Assembly (NCBI GenBank): GCA_021773015.1
Contig: JAJFKW010000006.1
Location: 62,001 to 126,000 of the forward strand
Source: Woeseia sp.
Lineage (GTDB): Bacteria; Pseudomonadota; Gammaproteobacteria; Steroidobacterales; Woeseiaceae
Direction of reading: 5' to 3'
DNA length: 64,000 nt
Part shown: positions 54,801 to 63,494 of the stretch, piece by piece
How the letters are laid out: each line of letters opens with the position of its first letter
Position numbering within the stretch: the stretch's first letter is position 1
Notes under the pieces: model-generated
What the model saw: the letters and a program-made list of their open reading frames with translations, nothing else
What the model was told of the DNA's origin: nothing
Databases searched by the model: none
Position numbers and translations under genes: made by a program

Positions 54801-55337
54801 CTTCTCGGTCGAGCTGTAGATTCGCTGCGCAAAGGGGAACACGCAAACCTTGACGCTCCGTTGCACTCCGGTCTGGAAATAAATCTGCATATACCGGCGC
54901 TTCTACCAGACGATTACCTGCCAGATGTGCATTTGAGATTAATGCTCTACAAGCGTATCGCCAGCGCGACGACGGCTGCCATGTTGCGTGACCTACAGCT
55001 CGAGCTTATCGACCGATTTGGCCTCCTGCCGTTACCGGCAAAATGTCTACTGCGCAACGCCGAAATCAAGTTGGTCGCCAACAACCTGGGAATTCAGAAA
55101 ATTGATGCATCGGCGGCCAGTGGATTTATCGACTTTGGCAAAAACAGCAATATCGATCCGATCAAATTGGTCCGCCTGGTGCAAAATGAAGGCTCGATGT
55201 ACAAATTGCAGGGCGCGCAACGTCTGCAATTTCGCAGACCGTTGGACGATATCGAAGCAAGATATCGTTTTATTGAAAAGTTGCTGAGTTCCTTTGCCCA
55301 TGACAGCGCAAATGACCAACGAACCGCAATTGCCTAA
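51852..55337 (+). CDS. mfd: Transcription-repair coupling factor Mfd
   Basis: Displaces stalled RNA polymerase and recruits UvrA. The UvrB-homology region (LPWDSFSPHQDIVSQRL) is followed by the RNA-polymerase-interacting domain (VHAEYGVGRYVGLITLETGGSKGEFLHLQYADGDKLYVPV), the RecG-like translocase with Walker A GDVGFGKTE near residue 634 and DEEHRFGV, and a C-terminal TRCF domain. The predicted length is 1161 residues. The only start available before the upstream stop is TTG 51852, and its ribosome binding site is weak. csiV follows after 90 bases. Confidence 0.96.
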   Translation: MPQHPLILPTDLQRIERLRSLGRLTGASAAMAIVELCQQVNEPVVVVATDPRHADLLEAEIRFFAGTDFPLLHFLEWETLPWDSFSPHQDIVSQRLTVLSKLEKFSAGIVLTSAAGLLQRLPPQEYVAARSLQLDVGQKVQREQLTQTLTSSGYLRVPQVSEHGEFAVRGSILDIFAMGALQPLRVDFFDDEIESLRWFDAGTQLSGEKTHSVRILPGREVPLDDEDIKRFRHQYRERFEGQPSKSSVYRDISEGIAHGGIEYYMPLFFEQTASFLDYLPTTSVLLTDSGINSALIQSWAEIEERHEICRLDPERPILNSDESFWRPQKIAEKCAQLHQVHYTGQSITETAESWNAATKMAPAMRVEARYEDAAKSLGDFLETFSGRVLFAADSAGRREQIYDLVRGRGQSIQKFDSWRSFDQSEHRLGVAIAAIENGVLLPHHNLAIISDQQLFGEKPRQRERRRRRAERDPESIIRELNDLQPGSPVVHAEYGVGRYVGLITLETGGSKGEFLHLQYADGDKLYVPVHALELISRYTGASPESAPLHRLGSDQWAKAKKRAIAKIRDVAAELLDVYARRAARTGHRFHWPEADYRAFENGFPFEPTEDQQSTIDDVLADLASSQPMDRVVCGDVGFGKTEVALRASFAAVQDGKQVAILVPTTLLAAQHGQTFQDRFADWPVRVEVLSRFRSKREADDVVSGMRNGTVDIVIGTHRLLQHTKDFKDVGLVIIDEEHRFGVRHKEAIKSLRAEIDILTLTATPIPRTLNMALGGLREMSLITTPPAERLAVKTFVSEWNDVVIREACLREIKRGGQVYFIHNRVDDIASIQDKLEKLVPEARIRIGHGQMPERDLEQVMLDFYHRRFNVLLCTTIIESGIDVPTANTIIIDRADRFGLAQLHQLRGRVGRSHHRAYAYLVAPPKAVMTADAVKRLEAIDSLEDLGSGFTLATHDLEIRGAGELLGDTQSGQIQEIGFALYTELLGRAVDSLRKGEHANLDAPLHSGLEINLHIPALLPDDYLPDVHLRLMLYKRIASATTAAMLRDLQLELIDRFGLLPLPAKCLLRNAEIKLVANNLGIQKIDASAASGFIDFGKNSNIDPIKLVRLVQNEGSMYKLQGAQRLQFRRPLDDIEARYRFIEKLLSSFAHDSANDQRTAIA

Positions 55338-55427
55338 ATGGCCACGATCTCACGCTGCTTCGAAATGGGCCGGGAATTATTCAGCCTCTAAGGTTAAAAT
55401 CGGTGCCAAAGGGAAATTCGGATTTAA

Positions 55428-56336
55428 GTGACCCAACTTATGAGTAAAACGATGAATGCGGTATCGACTCTAGCATTTGCAAGCCTCCTGGGGCTTGGCG
55501 CTGCAGCTGCTAATGCGCAGGCCGTTACGCCCACCGAACCGTTAATCCTTGTAGACCCTGAAGCACAAGTTGAAGAACTCCGTCGCTACAGCGTTGAAGT
55601 TATTATTTTTGAATATGCGAGCTCGGCGTCTGCTGGCAACGAGGTATTCGCGCCCGAAGAAGTACCCACGACTGAAGTCGACCCACTCGCAGCTTCTGCG
55701 CTTGCTGACGAGTCCGCCCCAGCTGCGGTGTTTGGAGACTTTATCGATTCTGAAATGAGTATTGACCCTACGGAAGACGAAGAGATAGAAGAAATTGTTT
55801 CCTTATCGAGCGTCGAATTTCGCAGACTACACGACGACGAAAAAACGATGGGTGACATTCATGAGCGGTTGCGCAACTTGGATGCGTACAAACCGGTCGC
55901 CTGGGGCGGATGGTCGCAAGTCGTTGCAGAACAAGCGACAACGCCGAACGTACACGTACGGCTTCTCGGTAATTTGCCGTTAGACTACGAGGGTCATTTG
56001 ACACTCTACCTCAAGAACTATCTTCATTTAGTTGTCGACATTGACAAGCGCGAAGAAATTTCATCGCTGGTACCACGCTACCGGCAACAGCAAAAATCAT
56101 TTAGGACTAGTCGATCGTCAAGCGATTTTGGTTTCGAAGCGGTCGATACGCAAAGCTTCGTTTACGAAATATCCGAAGATCGTATTTTTCGCAGCGGCCA
56201 GCTGCGTTATTTCGACCACCCTAAATTCGGCGTATTGGTTAGAGTCATTCGGGTTGAAGATCCGCTGGATAATCCAGAGCAGGAGCAACTGTCTGAGAGT
56301 GATGGCGCGGAACTGCTCAGCTCGGAGCAGCGTTAG
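55428..56336 (+). CDS. csiV: CsiV family protein
   Basis: A predicted 302-residue exported protein with signal peptide (FASLLGLGAAAANAQA). Conserved parts are YSVEVIIFEYASSA near the mature N-terminus, AYKPVAWGGWSQVV and the C-terminal YFDHPKFGVLVRVIRVE, separated by an acidic low-complexity region. CsiV-type proteins are found directly after mfd in Pseudomonas and relatives and are described as peptidoglycan binding in some species. ATG 55440 is an alternative start. It ends exactly where the convergent GGDEF gene ends. Confidence 0.82.
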   Translation: MTQLMSKTMNAVSTLAFASLLGLGAAAANAQAVTPTEPLILVDPEAQVEELRRYSVEVIIFEYASSASAGNEVFAPEEVPTTEVDPLAASALADESAPAAVFGDFIDSEMSIDPTEDEEIEEIVSLSSVEFRRLHDDEKTMGDIHERLRNLDAYKPVAWGGWSQVVAEQATTPNVHVRLLGNLPLDYEGHLTLYLKNYLHLVVDIDKREEISSLVPRYRQQQKSFRTSRSSSDFGFEAVDTQSFVYEISEDRIFRSGQLRYFDHPKFGVLVRVIRVEDPLDNPEQEQLSESDGAELLSSEQR

Positions 56337-57221
56337 TTACAGTACTTCCGCCAGAAATTCCCGAGCATCGCGCACGTCTGCACCAGCTTCACGAATAGAT
56401 AATTTGTAACTCACGGTCACAAACTTAGCCACACTCGAGCGCGGATGATGTAGGCCCAGTTCGCGAACAGCCGTCGCTATGTTTTCAGCGAAGTCGGCGA
56501 CGCGGTCTCGTTCTGAAGCATGTGACAAAACAACCATGCGATCACCGCTTTCCCCATCGATGCGCGCTGCGACGTCGCTTGCGCGCCTTAGGCATCGCCG
56601 AATCGCCTGTGCAACTCGACGCTGGCATGAATCGCTGGCATGACGTCCAAAAACGGCAATGTATTGATCGAATTCATCCAATGCGAAAGACACCAACGCC
56701 AAGCGGCTCTTTTCCCTCGCCGCAACCGCCCAATCGTGTTCGAGTATTTCAGCAAATGCATTGGAATTCAGTAATCCGCTGACTGGGTCGTCACGCGAAA
56801 GATCTCGAATGCGGCGCTTGGCTTTTATCAGTGCTTGTTGCGCCTCGTGTTCACCTGCTGCTGCGACGTTGTGTCCGCCGCTGCGCCAGTAAGTGACGAA
56901 GAATCTGGCATCTCGATCCGCTTCGAGTCGCAGTGGACGCAACACCACCAGGAATTCACGACCAGCCACTTCTACCGGCAATGTCGTTTCCTGTAACGAA
57001 CGGACCGACTCGCTGACTTCCAACGCAATTTCTCTGCCGACTAATTCCTCAACGACATCGGCCAGCGGCCGTTTCAGCGGGTTTTCGCTGCTAACAAGTG
57101 CCTCAAACGCTGGATTACACAATACGACCGGCCAGTCCGGGCGATCGATGCCGGCGACCATCAGCGGCTCAGCACAGCCGGCTATCAGCTGCTCAAGAAT
57201 TTTTCGCTGAAGTGGCTTCAT
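56337..57221 (-). CDS. PAS and degenerate GGDEF domain protein
   Basis: A predicted 294-residue cytoplasmic protein. A PAS-like N-terminal half (PLMVAGIDRPDWPVVLCNPAFEALVSSENPLKRPL) joins a helical linker and a GGDEF-type domain that begins RIRDLSRDDPVSGLLNSNAFAEIL. Its signature is IDGESGDRMVVL instead of the usual GGDEF/GGEEF, so it probably cannot make cyclic di-GMP and may bind nucleotide or act as a sensor only. No EAL domain. A convergent neighbour of csiV. Confidence 0.8.
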   Translation of the reverse strand: MKPLQRKILEQLIAGCAEPLMVAGIDRPDWPVVLCNPAFEALVSSENPLKRPLADVVEELVGREIALEVSESVRSLQETTLPVEVAGREFLVVLRPLRLEADRDARFFVTYWRSGGHNVAAAGEHEAQQALIKAKRRIRDLSRDDPVSGLLNSNAFAEILEHDWAVAAREKSRLALVSFALDEFDQYIAVFGRHASDSCQRRVAQAIRRCLRRASDVAARIDGESGDRMVVLSHASERDRVADFAENIATAVRELGLHHPRSSVAKFVTVSYKLSIREAGADVRDAREFLAEVL

Positions 57222-57342
57222 GGGACCTCATAGACTATGCGATATAGCCGCCTAATTTCTGTGATGTCGCGCAAATGCAGAGGCGCAAATGCCGGTGCTC
57301 CGTCACACTTGCGAGCATTCTTCGCAAAAGTCGGCATTCAAA

Positions 57343-58389
57343 CTAGGCGTTCAACTCCAATTGTGGCCTATCCAACCACTGTGCCAGCTTTGCCGAAGCT
57401 TGCTGCCAGCGTTCACTCACCAATAATGTCTCGCGAAGTTCGCCGCGCGCTCCATGCAGGCGCGCTAGCCGCACCAGCGATAGTGGGTTGGAATAGTCGT
57501 CCAACGCGCGAACTGCGGCAACCGCGGCAGGCCGATCATTGCAGATAAGGACCATATCGCAACCCGCGGCAAGTGCTGCCCGTGCGCGCTGTGGCATGGA
57601 TCCATAATTTGCGGTTGCTTTCATACTGAGGTCGTCACAAAAAACGGCTCCGTCGAAACCGATCTGCCCGCGAAGCTGGTTATTTATCCAATACTCCGAG
57701 AAACCAGCCGGTGTCTTATCCAATGACTCGTAAACGATGTGCGCTAGCATAACCGCCGCTAGCTGCCGCCGGTTAACAAGCTTTTCATACGGGCGCATGT
57801 CATCTAACAATTGTCCATAGGTGCGCCGGTCGATGGGCAGACTTTCGTGCGAATCAGCGACCACTGCACCGTGTCCCGGAAAGTGCTTCGCTACCGCAGC
57901 CATGCCCGCATCCCTTAGGCCTCGACAAAAAGCGCCTGCCAGCACGTCGACGGCCTCGGGAGACGCGTGAAACGACCGGTTACCGATGATTTCGCTGACC
58001 CCCCAATCCAAATCAACACAGGGTGCAAAACACAGATCGATGTCCAAAGCGCGCAGTTCGGCGCCGATCAGCCATGCGCACAACTCGGCCATCTGCACTC
58101 CCGCACTGCTGTCCTCGTCATACAGGCGCCCAATATGGCGCATTGGTGGTACGGCACTGAAGCCTTCGCGAAAACGTTGTACTCGACCGCCTTCGTGATC
58201 GACCGCGACCAGCAACGGCGGGCTTCGAATTGCCCGGATCTCCGCGACAAGATCAGCCATCTGCGCGGGAGTCGCGTAGTTGCGAGAAAAAAGTACGACA
58301 CCGCCAACCGCGGGCTCACGTAACAATGACCGATCGGCAGGGCTGAGCGCCAAGCCTTCCACATCTAGCATGACTGGACCCAATGCCAT
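57343..58389 (-). CDS. nagZ: Beta-N-acetylhexosaminidase NagZ
   Basis: A cytosolic GH3 enzyme that removes GlcNAc from 1,6-anhydro-MurNAc peptides in peptidoglycan recycling. Motifs are VAVDHEGGRVQRFREGF (substrate loop), KHFPGHGAVVADSHESLP (catalytic loop with Asp/His), and the nucleophile in DGAVFCDDLSMKA. The predicted length is 348 residues, as usual. The 58390-58520 gap to rlmD carries nothing clear, so it may share or have its own promoter. Confidence 0.96.
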   Translation of the reverse strand: MALGPVMLDVEGLALSPADRSLLREPAVGGVVLFSRNYATPAQMADLVAEIRAIRSPPLLVAVDHEGGRVQRFREGFSAVPPMRHIGRLYDEDSSAGVQMAELCAWLIGAELRALDIDLCFAPCVDLDWGVSEIIGNRSFHASPEAVDVLAGAFCRGLRDAGMAAVAKHFPGHGAVVADSHESLPIDRRTYGQLLDDMRPYEKLVNRRQLAAVMLAHIVYESLDKTPAGFSEYWINNQLRGQIGFDGAVFCDDLSMKATANYGSMPQRARAALAAGCDMVLICNDRPAAVAAVRALDDYSNPLSLVRLARLHGARGELRETLLVSERWQQASAKLAQWLDRPQLELNA

Positions 58390-58520
58390 TCAGAAAGCCT
58401 CGATCGAACGCATCTTAGTAAATTGCAACATACTGCAGATTAGAGGCCGGTCGCCGATCTGCGGCAACTTACCGCGTCGCAAATACTCAAAGAATTCTAA
58501 TATTCCGTCGTAACTGATTA

Positions 58521-59864
58521 TTAATTAACCCTTTTTGAAAAAACTGCCATCGATTCTACGTGACTGGTATGCGGAAACATATCGATAATTCCCGCAGCCT
58601 CCAGCCGATATCCGTGCTGATTAACCAAGACCCCGGCATCTCGCGCAAGCGTTCCAGGATGGCACGATACATAGACGATTCTCGCTGCCCCAATGCGCAG
58701 CGCCTGCTCGACGACCTCCGCTGCACCGCTGCGCGCGGGATCCAGCAACAACCTGTCCCAATCGGCCGCCAGCCATGATTCTGTACCATCAACACCGCTT
58801 AGATCCGCTACCCTGAATTCGCAATTCGCAATATTGTTTTTGTGGGCATTCGTCGTCGCTCGTTGAACTTGGCGTTCGGCACCCTCCACGCCGAGTACCT
58901 GCGCGGCACGTCCGGCAATGGGCAGTGTGAAATTGCCAATTCCACAATATAGATCTAGCACCCTGTGACCCGGCTCGACTTGCAGCTGATCTAGCGCCTG
59001 CCTAATCATCAACTCGTTCACTCGCGCGTTGACCTGTACGAAATCGCTGGCGTCAAAGTCAATTTCGAGATCAAAATCTTGCAATCGATAATGCAGCGCC
59101 GGCATGGGACCATCTACGTTGAGTGGCTGAATCGAGTCCGGGCCGGCAAACTGCAACAAAATTTCGACGCCAAAGTCGCGTGCGAACTTGCAGAGCAGCT
59201 TACGGTCTGCCTCACTGGGCGGATCGAGGACGCGAAAAATCAATGCCGTCGCATTATCGGCAATTGCAACCTCTATTTGCGGCAATCGTGCCCGAATCGA
59301 CAGTCCGCCGATTAAGCCGCTCAATGGTTCAATCATGCTGTCAACGGGCTGCGCAAGAACTTCACATCTCAGCATATTGGCAACATAAGGCGCATGGCGC
59401 TCCCTAAAGCCGACCAGCACCCGACCTTTAGCTGGCACATCCTTGACCGCAAGCCGCGCTCGGCGCCGATAGTGCCAAGCGCTATCGCCGGCGTCGCTGA
59501 CGAGCGGCGCCAGCCACGTGTCCGCTTCGACCTGCCCAATACGCTGCAAGTTATCCATCAGTGTCTGTTGTTTAATCGAACGCTGATCGTCTACGGAGAT
59601 ATGTTGCATCGAGCAACCACCGCAAACGCCATAAGCTGCGCAACGAGCTTCCACGCGGCTATCTGACGCCATCAGAACCTCCAGAAGTTCCGCCTCATCG
59701 TAGTTTCGTCGACGTTTGCGGCGCAAGAAACGTACCTGCTCACCTTGCAGTGCGCCGGCAACAAAAACCTTCTTACCCTCGACATCCGCAATGCCGCGTC
59801 CATCATGTGTCACCGACACTATCGCCGCGATTTCCGGCTCGCGGCGCTTTTTATTTTTGGCCAT
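58521..59864 (-). CDS. rlmD: 23S rRNA (uracil(1939)-C(5))-methyltransferase RlmD
   Basis: A SAM-dependent RNA methyltransferase. It has an N-terminal TRAM domain, a [4Fe-4S] cluster site from CAAYGVCGGCSMQH plus LRCEV, and the Rossmann core VLDLYCGIGNFTLPIA with the catalytic Cys in VYVSCHPGTLARD. The predicted length is 447 residues. The position near rnc-era-recO-pdxJ-acpS is common in gammaproteobacteria. It follows the exonuclease gene by 5 bases. Confidence 0.96.
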   Translation of the reverse strand: MAKNKKRREPEIAAIVSVTHDGRGIADVEGKKVFVAGALQGEQVRFLRRKRRRNYDEAELLEVLMASDSRVEARCAAYGVCGGCSMQHISVDDQRSIKQQTLMDNLQRIGQVEADTWLAPLVSDAGDSAWHYRRRARLAVKDVPAKGRVLVGFRERHAPYVANMLRCEVLAQPVDSMIEPLSGLIGGLSIRARLPQIEVAIADNATALIFRVLDPPSEADRKLLCKFARDFGVEILLQFAGPDSIQPLNVDGPMPALHYRLQDFDLEIDFDASDFVQVNARVNELMIRQALDQLQVEPGHRVLDLYCGIGNFTLPIAGRAAQVLGVEGAERQVQRATTNAHKNNIANCEFRVADLSGVDGTESWLAADWDRLLLDPARSGAAEVVEQALRIGAARIVYVSCHPGTLARDAGVLVNQHGYRLEAAGIIDMFPHTSHVESMAVFSKRVN

Positions 59865-59869
59865 TGGTA

Positions 59870-60643
59870 TTACACGTCTGGCCAGGCAGCTACGAATTCG
59901 CTTAAATGCGGCTGATTCATTTCGCCGAGCGTTGTTCGTACCAACGAGAATTCTCGAGCCAAGTCGGTGTCGTCAATATTTCCGCGCATGTATTCGAACT
60001 TGAGGTATACGAGATAAGTATTTAAGACATCGGTTTCGCAGTAGTTGCGAATATCATCAATACCACCGGCACGCCAACAGTCCCACACCTTGTCGCCGCT
60101 CATGCCTAGCTTGCCCGGAAAGCCGAGAAGAACAGCCATCTGATCTAGGCTTGCCCGACCGCGCATTTGATAAGCAGCCAAAACATCCATCAGATCAATG
60201 TGGCGCCAATGGAAACGGCCGAGGTAGTTGTTGTAGCGATATTCTCGATTATTGTCACCCATCTCCCAATACGCGGGCGCCTGGATACCGTGCCGTAGCG
60301 CGCGATAGTGCAGCACCGGCAGGTCAAAGCCACTGCCATTCCAGGAAACCAGATCCGGCGAGTATCGTTCGATGCCATCAAAAAAGCGTTGGACAATTTC
60401 CGCTTCGTCCGCGTCTTTATCGCCCAAGCTCCAAATCCTAAAATTCTCACCGCTTCGTAGAGCCACCGAAATCGCGACAATGCGATGTTGGTGCAGCGGA
60501 AGGAATTCATTACCCGTCGCCTGCAGACGCTTAAACTGCATTGCCGTTCCGACGTCTTCATCGGACAGGTCATCGAGGTTCCACATGCGTCGCCCGAAAT
60601 CTACATCCGGCACCGTTTCAATATCAAATGCAAAGCAATGCAC
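59870..60643 (-). CDS. DnaQ-fold 3'-5' exonuclease, PolB-exonuclease-like
   Basis: A predicted 257-residue RNase H-like fold exonuclease. ExoI motif FDIETVPDVDF, ExoII region VSWNGSGFDLPVLHYRAL and ExoIII with NYCETDVLNTYLVYLKF carry the expected acidic residues and the family match is to COG3298-type PolB-like exonucleases. Role in repair or RNA processing unknown. It lies between acpS and rlmD. Confidence 0.9.
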   Translation of the reverse strand: MHCFAFDIETVPDVDFGRRMWNLDDLSDEDVGTAMQFKRLQATGNEFLPLHQHRIVAISVALRSGENFRIWSLGDKDADEAEIVQRFFDGIERYSPDLVSWNGSGFDLPVLHYRALRHGIQAPAYWEMGDNNREYRYNNYLGRFHWRHIDLMDVLAAYQMRGRASLDQMAVLLGFPGKLGMSGDKVWDCWRAGGIDDIRNYCETDVLNTYLVYLKFEYMRGNIDDTDLAREFSLVRTTLGEMNQPHLSEFVAAWPDV

Positions 60644-60679
60644 GACGATTCACCTATGGTTTAATTGAAGATCGATCGG

Positions 60680-61072
60680 TCATACAGTGGCTTCGCGCTG
60701 CATCACAATCGCAAACGCCAATACCATGCCTGCATCGTCACTCAAACTGACATGTCCCTCGCCGATGCCTAATGACTCACAAACTTTGCTACCGCGGTCT
60801 GACCAAATAATAAGTGGCCGCCCCCACTCATTGTTTACGATGCCGACGTCTCGGATCCAAACACCGTGTGCAAAGCCTGTTCCCATCGCTTTGACTGTAG
60901 CTTCCTTTGCGGCAAATCGCATCGCAAGAAAGCGCTGCGGATTCTTCGCCTTTTCAAACAGGACGCGCTCCTCATCCATCAAAAGTCGATCGAGGAAGTG
61001 TGTGCCAAATCTTGCATACGTTTCGCTGATTCTCGACTGCTCAACAATATCCGTTCCAATGCCGAAGATCAC
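60680..61072 (-). CDS. acpS: Holo-[acyl-carrier-protein] synthase AcpS
   Basis: Transfers phosphopantetheine from CoA to apo-[17 protein letters not shown] holds the Mg2+-binding Asp and [16 protein letters not shown] the Glu and CoA-binding residues. It has 130 residues. It overlaps pdxJ by 4 bases, and pdxJ-acpS is a conserved pair. Confidence 0.97.
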   Translation of the reverse strand: MIFGIGTDIVEQSRISETYARFGTHFLDRLLMDEERVLFEKAKNPQRFLAMRFAAKEATVKAMGTGFAHGVWIRDVGIVNNEWGRPLIIWSDRGSKVCESLGIGEGHVSLSDDAGMVLAFAIVMQREATV

Positions 61073-61839
61073 ACCCGCACCTGGCCGGTTCTGGCTGCCA
61101 ACATCAGCGCTTTGATTTTAGAGACCGCATTGGCGAAGCCGTCGAACAATGCTTGGGCAACAATGGAGTGTCCGATGTTGAGTTCGACGATTTGCGGAAT
61201 TTCGGCGATTGGCGTGACATTTTGACTGTGCAAACCATGTCCCGCATTAACTATTAGCCCAATATCACTGGCATGCTTCGCTGCAACTCGTATGCGCTGA
61301 AGTTCGCGGGACTGCAACTCGCCACTGGCATCGGCGTAGGCTCCGGTATGTAATTCAATCACTGGCGCGCCGGTTGCTACTGCAGCGTCCAATTGCTTGG
61401 GGTCCGGGTCGACAAAAATAGACATCCGAATGCCGGCTTCTGTCAGCGCTGCACACACCTCGGCAATGCGCTGTTGTTGACCGACAACGTTCAACCCGCC
61501 CTCGGTCGTCAGTTCCTCGCGCTTTTCCGGCACCAAACAACAGTCTTGTGGTCCGGTTTGAAGGGCAATCGCAACCATTTCATCCGTGACAGCCAATTCG
61601 AGATTCATATGCGTCGTCATGGAATCGTTTAATCTGCGCAGATCATCATCCTGAATATGGCGTCGATCCTCGCGCAAATGAAGCGTAATGCTGTCCGCTC
61701 CAGCCTGCTCTGCGATCAATGCGGCGTGAATCGGATCCGGATAACTTGTGCCACGCGCTTGCCGCACCGTTGCTACATGGTCGATATTAACTCCCAGCAA
61801 TAGCTGGCCGATTTCGCTTGTTGTCACTTTCTCACCCAT
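61069..61839 (-). CDS. pdxJ: Pyridoxine 5'-phosphate synthase PdxJ
   Basis: Condenses 3-amino-acetone phosphate and 1-deoxyxylulose 5-phosphate into pyridoxine 5'-phosphate. The TIM-barrel motifs [50 protein letters not shown] and [12 protein letters not shown] are typical. The predicted length is 256 residues, slightly longer than in E. coli because of an N-terminal extension. recO ends 3 bases upstream. Confidence 0.97.
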   Translation of the reverse strand: MGEKVTTSEIGQLLLGVNIDHVATVRQARGTSYPDPIHAALIAEQAGADSITLHLREDRRHIQDDDLRRLNDSMTTHMNLELAVTDEMVAIALQTGPQDCCLVPEKREELTTEGGLNVVGQQQRIAEVCAALTEAGIRMSIFVDPDPKQLDAAVATGAPVIELHTGAYADASGELQSRELQRIRVAAKHASDIGLIVNAGHGLHSQNVTPIAEIPQIVELNIGHSIVAQALFDGFANAVSKIKALMLAARTGQVRV

Positions 61840-61842
61840 TCA

Positions 61843-62565
61843 CTAACGACTGCGTTTTAGATCCACAAGTACCTTGCGACTTTTTAGCTCTTTACCGCCT
61901 AAGTGGAAAGCTATTATTTCACGTAGCAAGATGCTCGCGTCGCGCAAAACCTCATCGCGCTGAAATTGTTTTTGTCGTATCGACACTAATTGCGCCCCAC
62001 TGAAAGTCATGCTGGATCTACGTTCGGTTACACGAACAGGTCCCCGCTCAACACGGTATTCGTACAATAAGTCTGATTGCAGCGGGCCATGCGACGTCGA
62101 GTCGTGATCCAGATTAAGCGCATAGCCAAGCAATCTCAACAATTCCATTTCAAATTCACGCAGCACCGGCGCAATATCTTGCACACCTGCCATGCCCCGA
62201 ATCGTCTGCGCATACAGGCCGAAAACGTCCGGCTGCGAATCATGTTTGTGTAGGAAATTGAGCAACAATTCATTCGTGTAATAGCCCGCCATCAGCGCGT
62301 CACCGACTAATGCCATTGGCGATCCATTCATTTCGGCACCAGTCAGCGTACCCATATCTGTTTTGATCACCCACGAGAGGCTTAGTGGCATGAAGGGCCG
62401 CAGTATTCCTTGCAATTTTGACTTTGCTGATCGGCTACCTCTTGCGACCAACGACAGCCGGCCGTAATCCCGGCTGAAAATATCAAGAATCCGACTGGTA
62501 TCTCTGAACGGTCTATGGTGCAAAAGCCAAGCGGGCTCTTGCAATATTCGCCTTTGAGTCGCCAC
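61843..62565 (-). CDS. recO: DNA repair protein RecO
   Basis: A recombination mediator that loads RecA in the RecFOR pathway. The N-terminal OB fold (EPAWLLHHRPFRDTSRILDIFSRDYGRLSLVARGSRS), the GYYTNELLLNFLHKHD segment and a helical C-terminal region match. The usual zinc-binding cysteines are not seen, as in E. coli RecO. The predicted length is 240 residues. It is 26 bases after era. Confidence 0.95.
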   Translation of the reverse strand: MATQRRILQEPAWLLHHRPFRDTSRILDIFSRDYGRLSLVARGSRSAKSKLQGILRPFMPLSLSWVIKTDMGTLTGAEMNGSPMALVGDALMAGYYTNELLLNFLHKHDSQPDVFGLYAQTIRGMAGVQDIAPVLREFEMELLRLLGYALNLDHDSTSHGPLQSDLLYEYRVERGPVRVTERRSSMTFSGAQLVSIRQKQFQRDEVLRDASILLREIIAFHLGGKELKSRKVLVDLKRSR

Positions 62566-62591
62566 GCTATTCGAGAGCTGCCCACATCCGG

Positions 62592-63494
62592 CTACGGTGC
62601 GTCGTAACCAAGACCGAGCAGGTCTTTCTCATTGTCCGCCCAATTGTCTTTGACCTTGACCCATAACTCTAGATGTACTGGAACACCAAGTTTTGCCTTC
62701 AGCTCGAGGCGCGCGGCACGGCCGATCTTCTTCAAATGCTTGCCACCTTTACCAACGACGATGCCCTTTTGACTGCCTCTTTCCACCCATATTATTGCGT
62801 GCACTGCCGCGCCTTCTGGCTCTTGTACGAAACGTTCGATCTGCACGGTCAAGCCATAAGGCACTTCTTGGCGCAGACTCAATGTCAATTTTTCGCGAAT
62901 GAGCTCCGCCATGTGAAAATCGTCACTTCGGTCGGTTCGCATCTCGCTTGGAAACAACGGCGGGGACTCAGGCAAGAAGTCCGGTATCAATGACAATAGT
63001 CGGTCGACGTTGTCGCCGCCGGTCGCAGAGATCGGGATCACTGCGGCGAAACTCGCTCTGTCACTCATCTCCGAAATAGTCTGCAGCAGAACTTCGCGAG
63101 GGTGCACTTTGTCGATTTTGTTAAGAATAGCGAGCGCTGGGACTCCGCTGTCGACAACACGGCGCATTGCCGTCTCATCTTCGCGAGTCCAGCGGTTAGC
63201 TTCGCACAGAAACAAAATAAGATCCGCATCGCTCAATGCACTTGCGGCAGTTCGGTTCATCATACGGTTCATCGCTTTACTCGCGTTATGATGCAGACCG
63301 GGTGTGTCAATGAATAGAATTTGTGCACTTGCCGTATCGTGCACAGCAACAATGCGATGGCGAGTCGTTTGTGGCTTGGGCGTAACGATGCTGACCTTGT
63401 CCCCGACAATCGCGTTGATCAGGGTCGACTTGCCAACATTCGGCCTGCCGATAACGGCAACAAAGCCGCAACGAAAATTCTCAGTCCCGGTCAA
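62592..63494 (-). CDS. era: GTPase Era
   Basis: An essential 16S rRNA-binding GTPase. G1 is GRPNVGKST, G3 is DTPGLHH, G4 is NKID, and the C-terminal KH domain contains EGAAVHAIIWVERGSQKGIVVGKGGKHLKKIGRAARLEL. The predicted length is 300 residues. It overlaps rnc by 4 bases, implying translational coupling with RNase III, as in E. coli. Confidence 0.98.
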   Translation of the reverse strand: MTGTENFRCGFVAVIGRPNVGKSTLINAIVGDKVSIVTPKPQTTRHRIVAVHDTASAQILFIDTPGLHHNASKAMNRMMNRTAASALSDADLILFLCEANRWTREDETAMRRVVDSGVPALAILNKIDKVHPREVLLQTISEMSDRASFAAVIPISATGGDNVDRLLSLIPDFLPESPPLFPSEMRTDRSDDFHMAELIREKLTLSLRQEVPYGLTVQIERFVQEPEGAAVHAIIWVERGSQKGIVVGKGGKHLKKIGRAARLELKAKLGVPVHLELWVKVKDNWADNEKDLLGLGYDAP

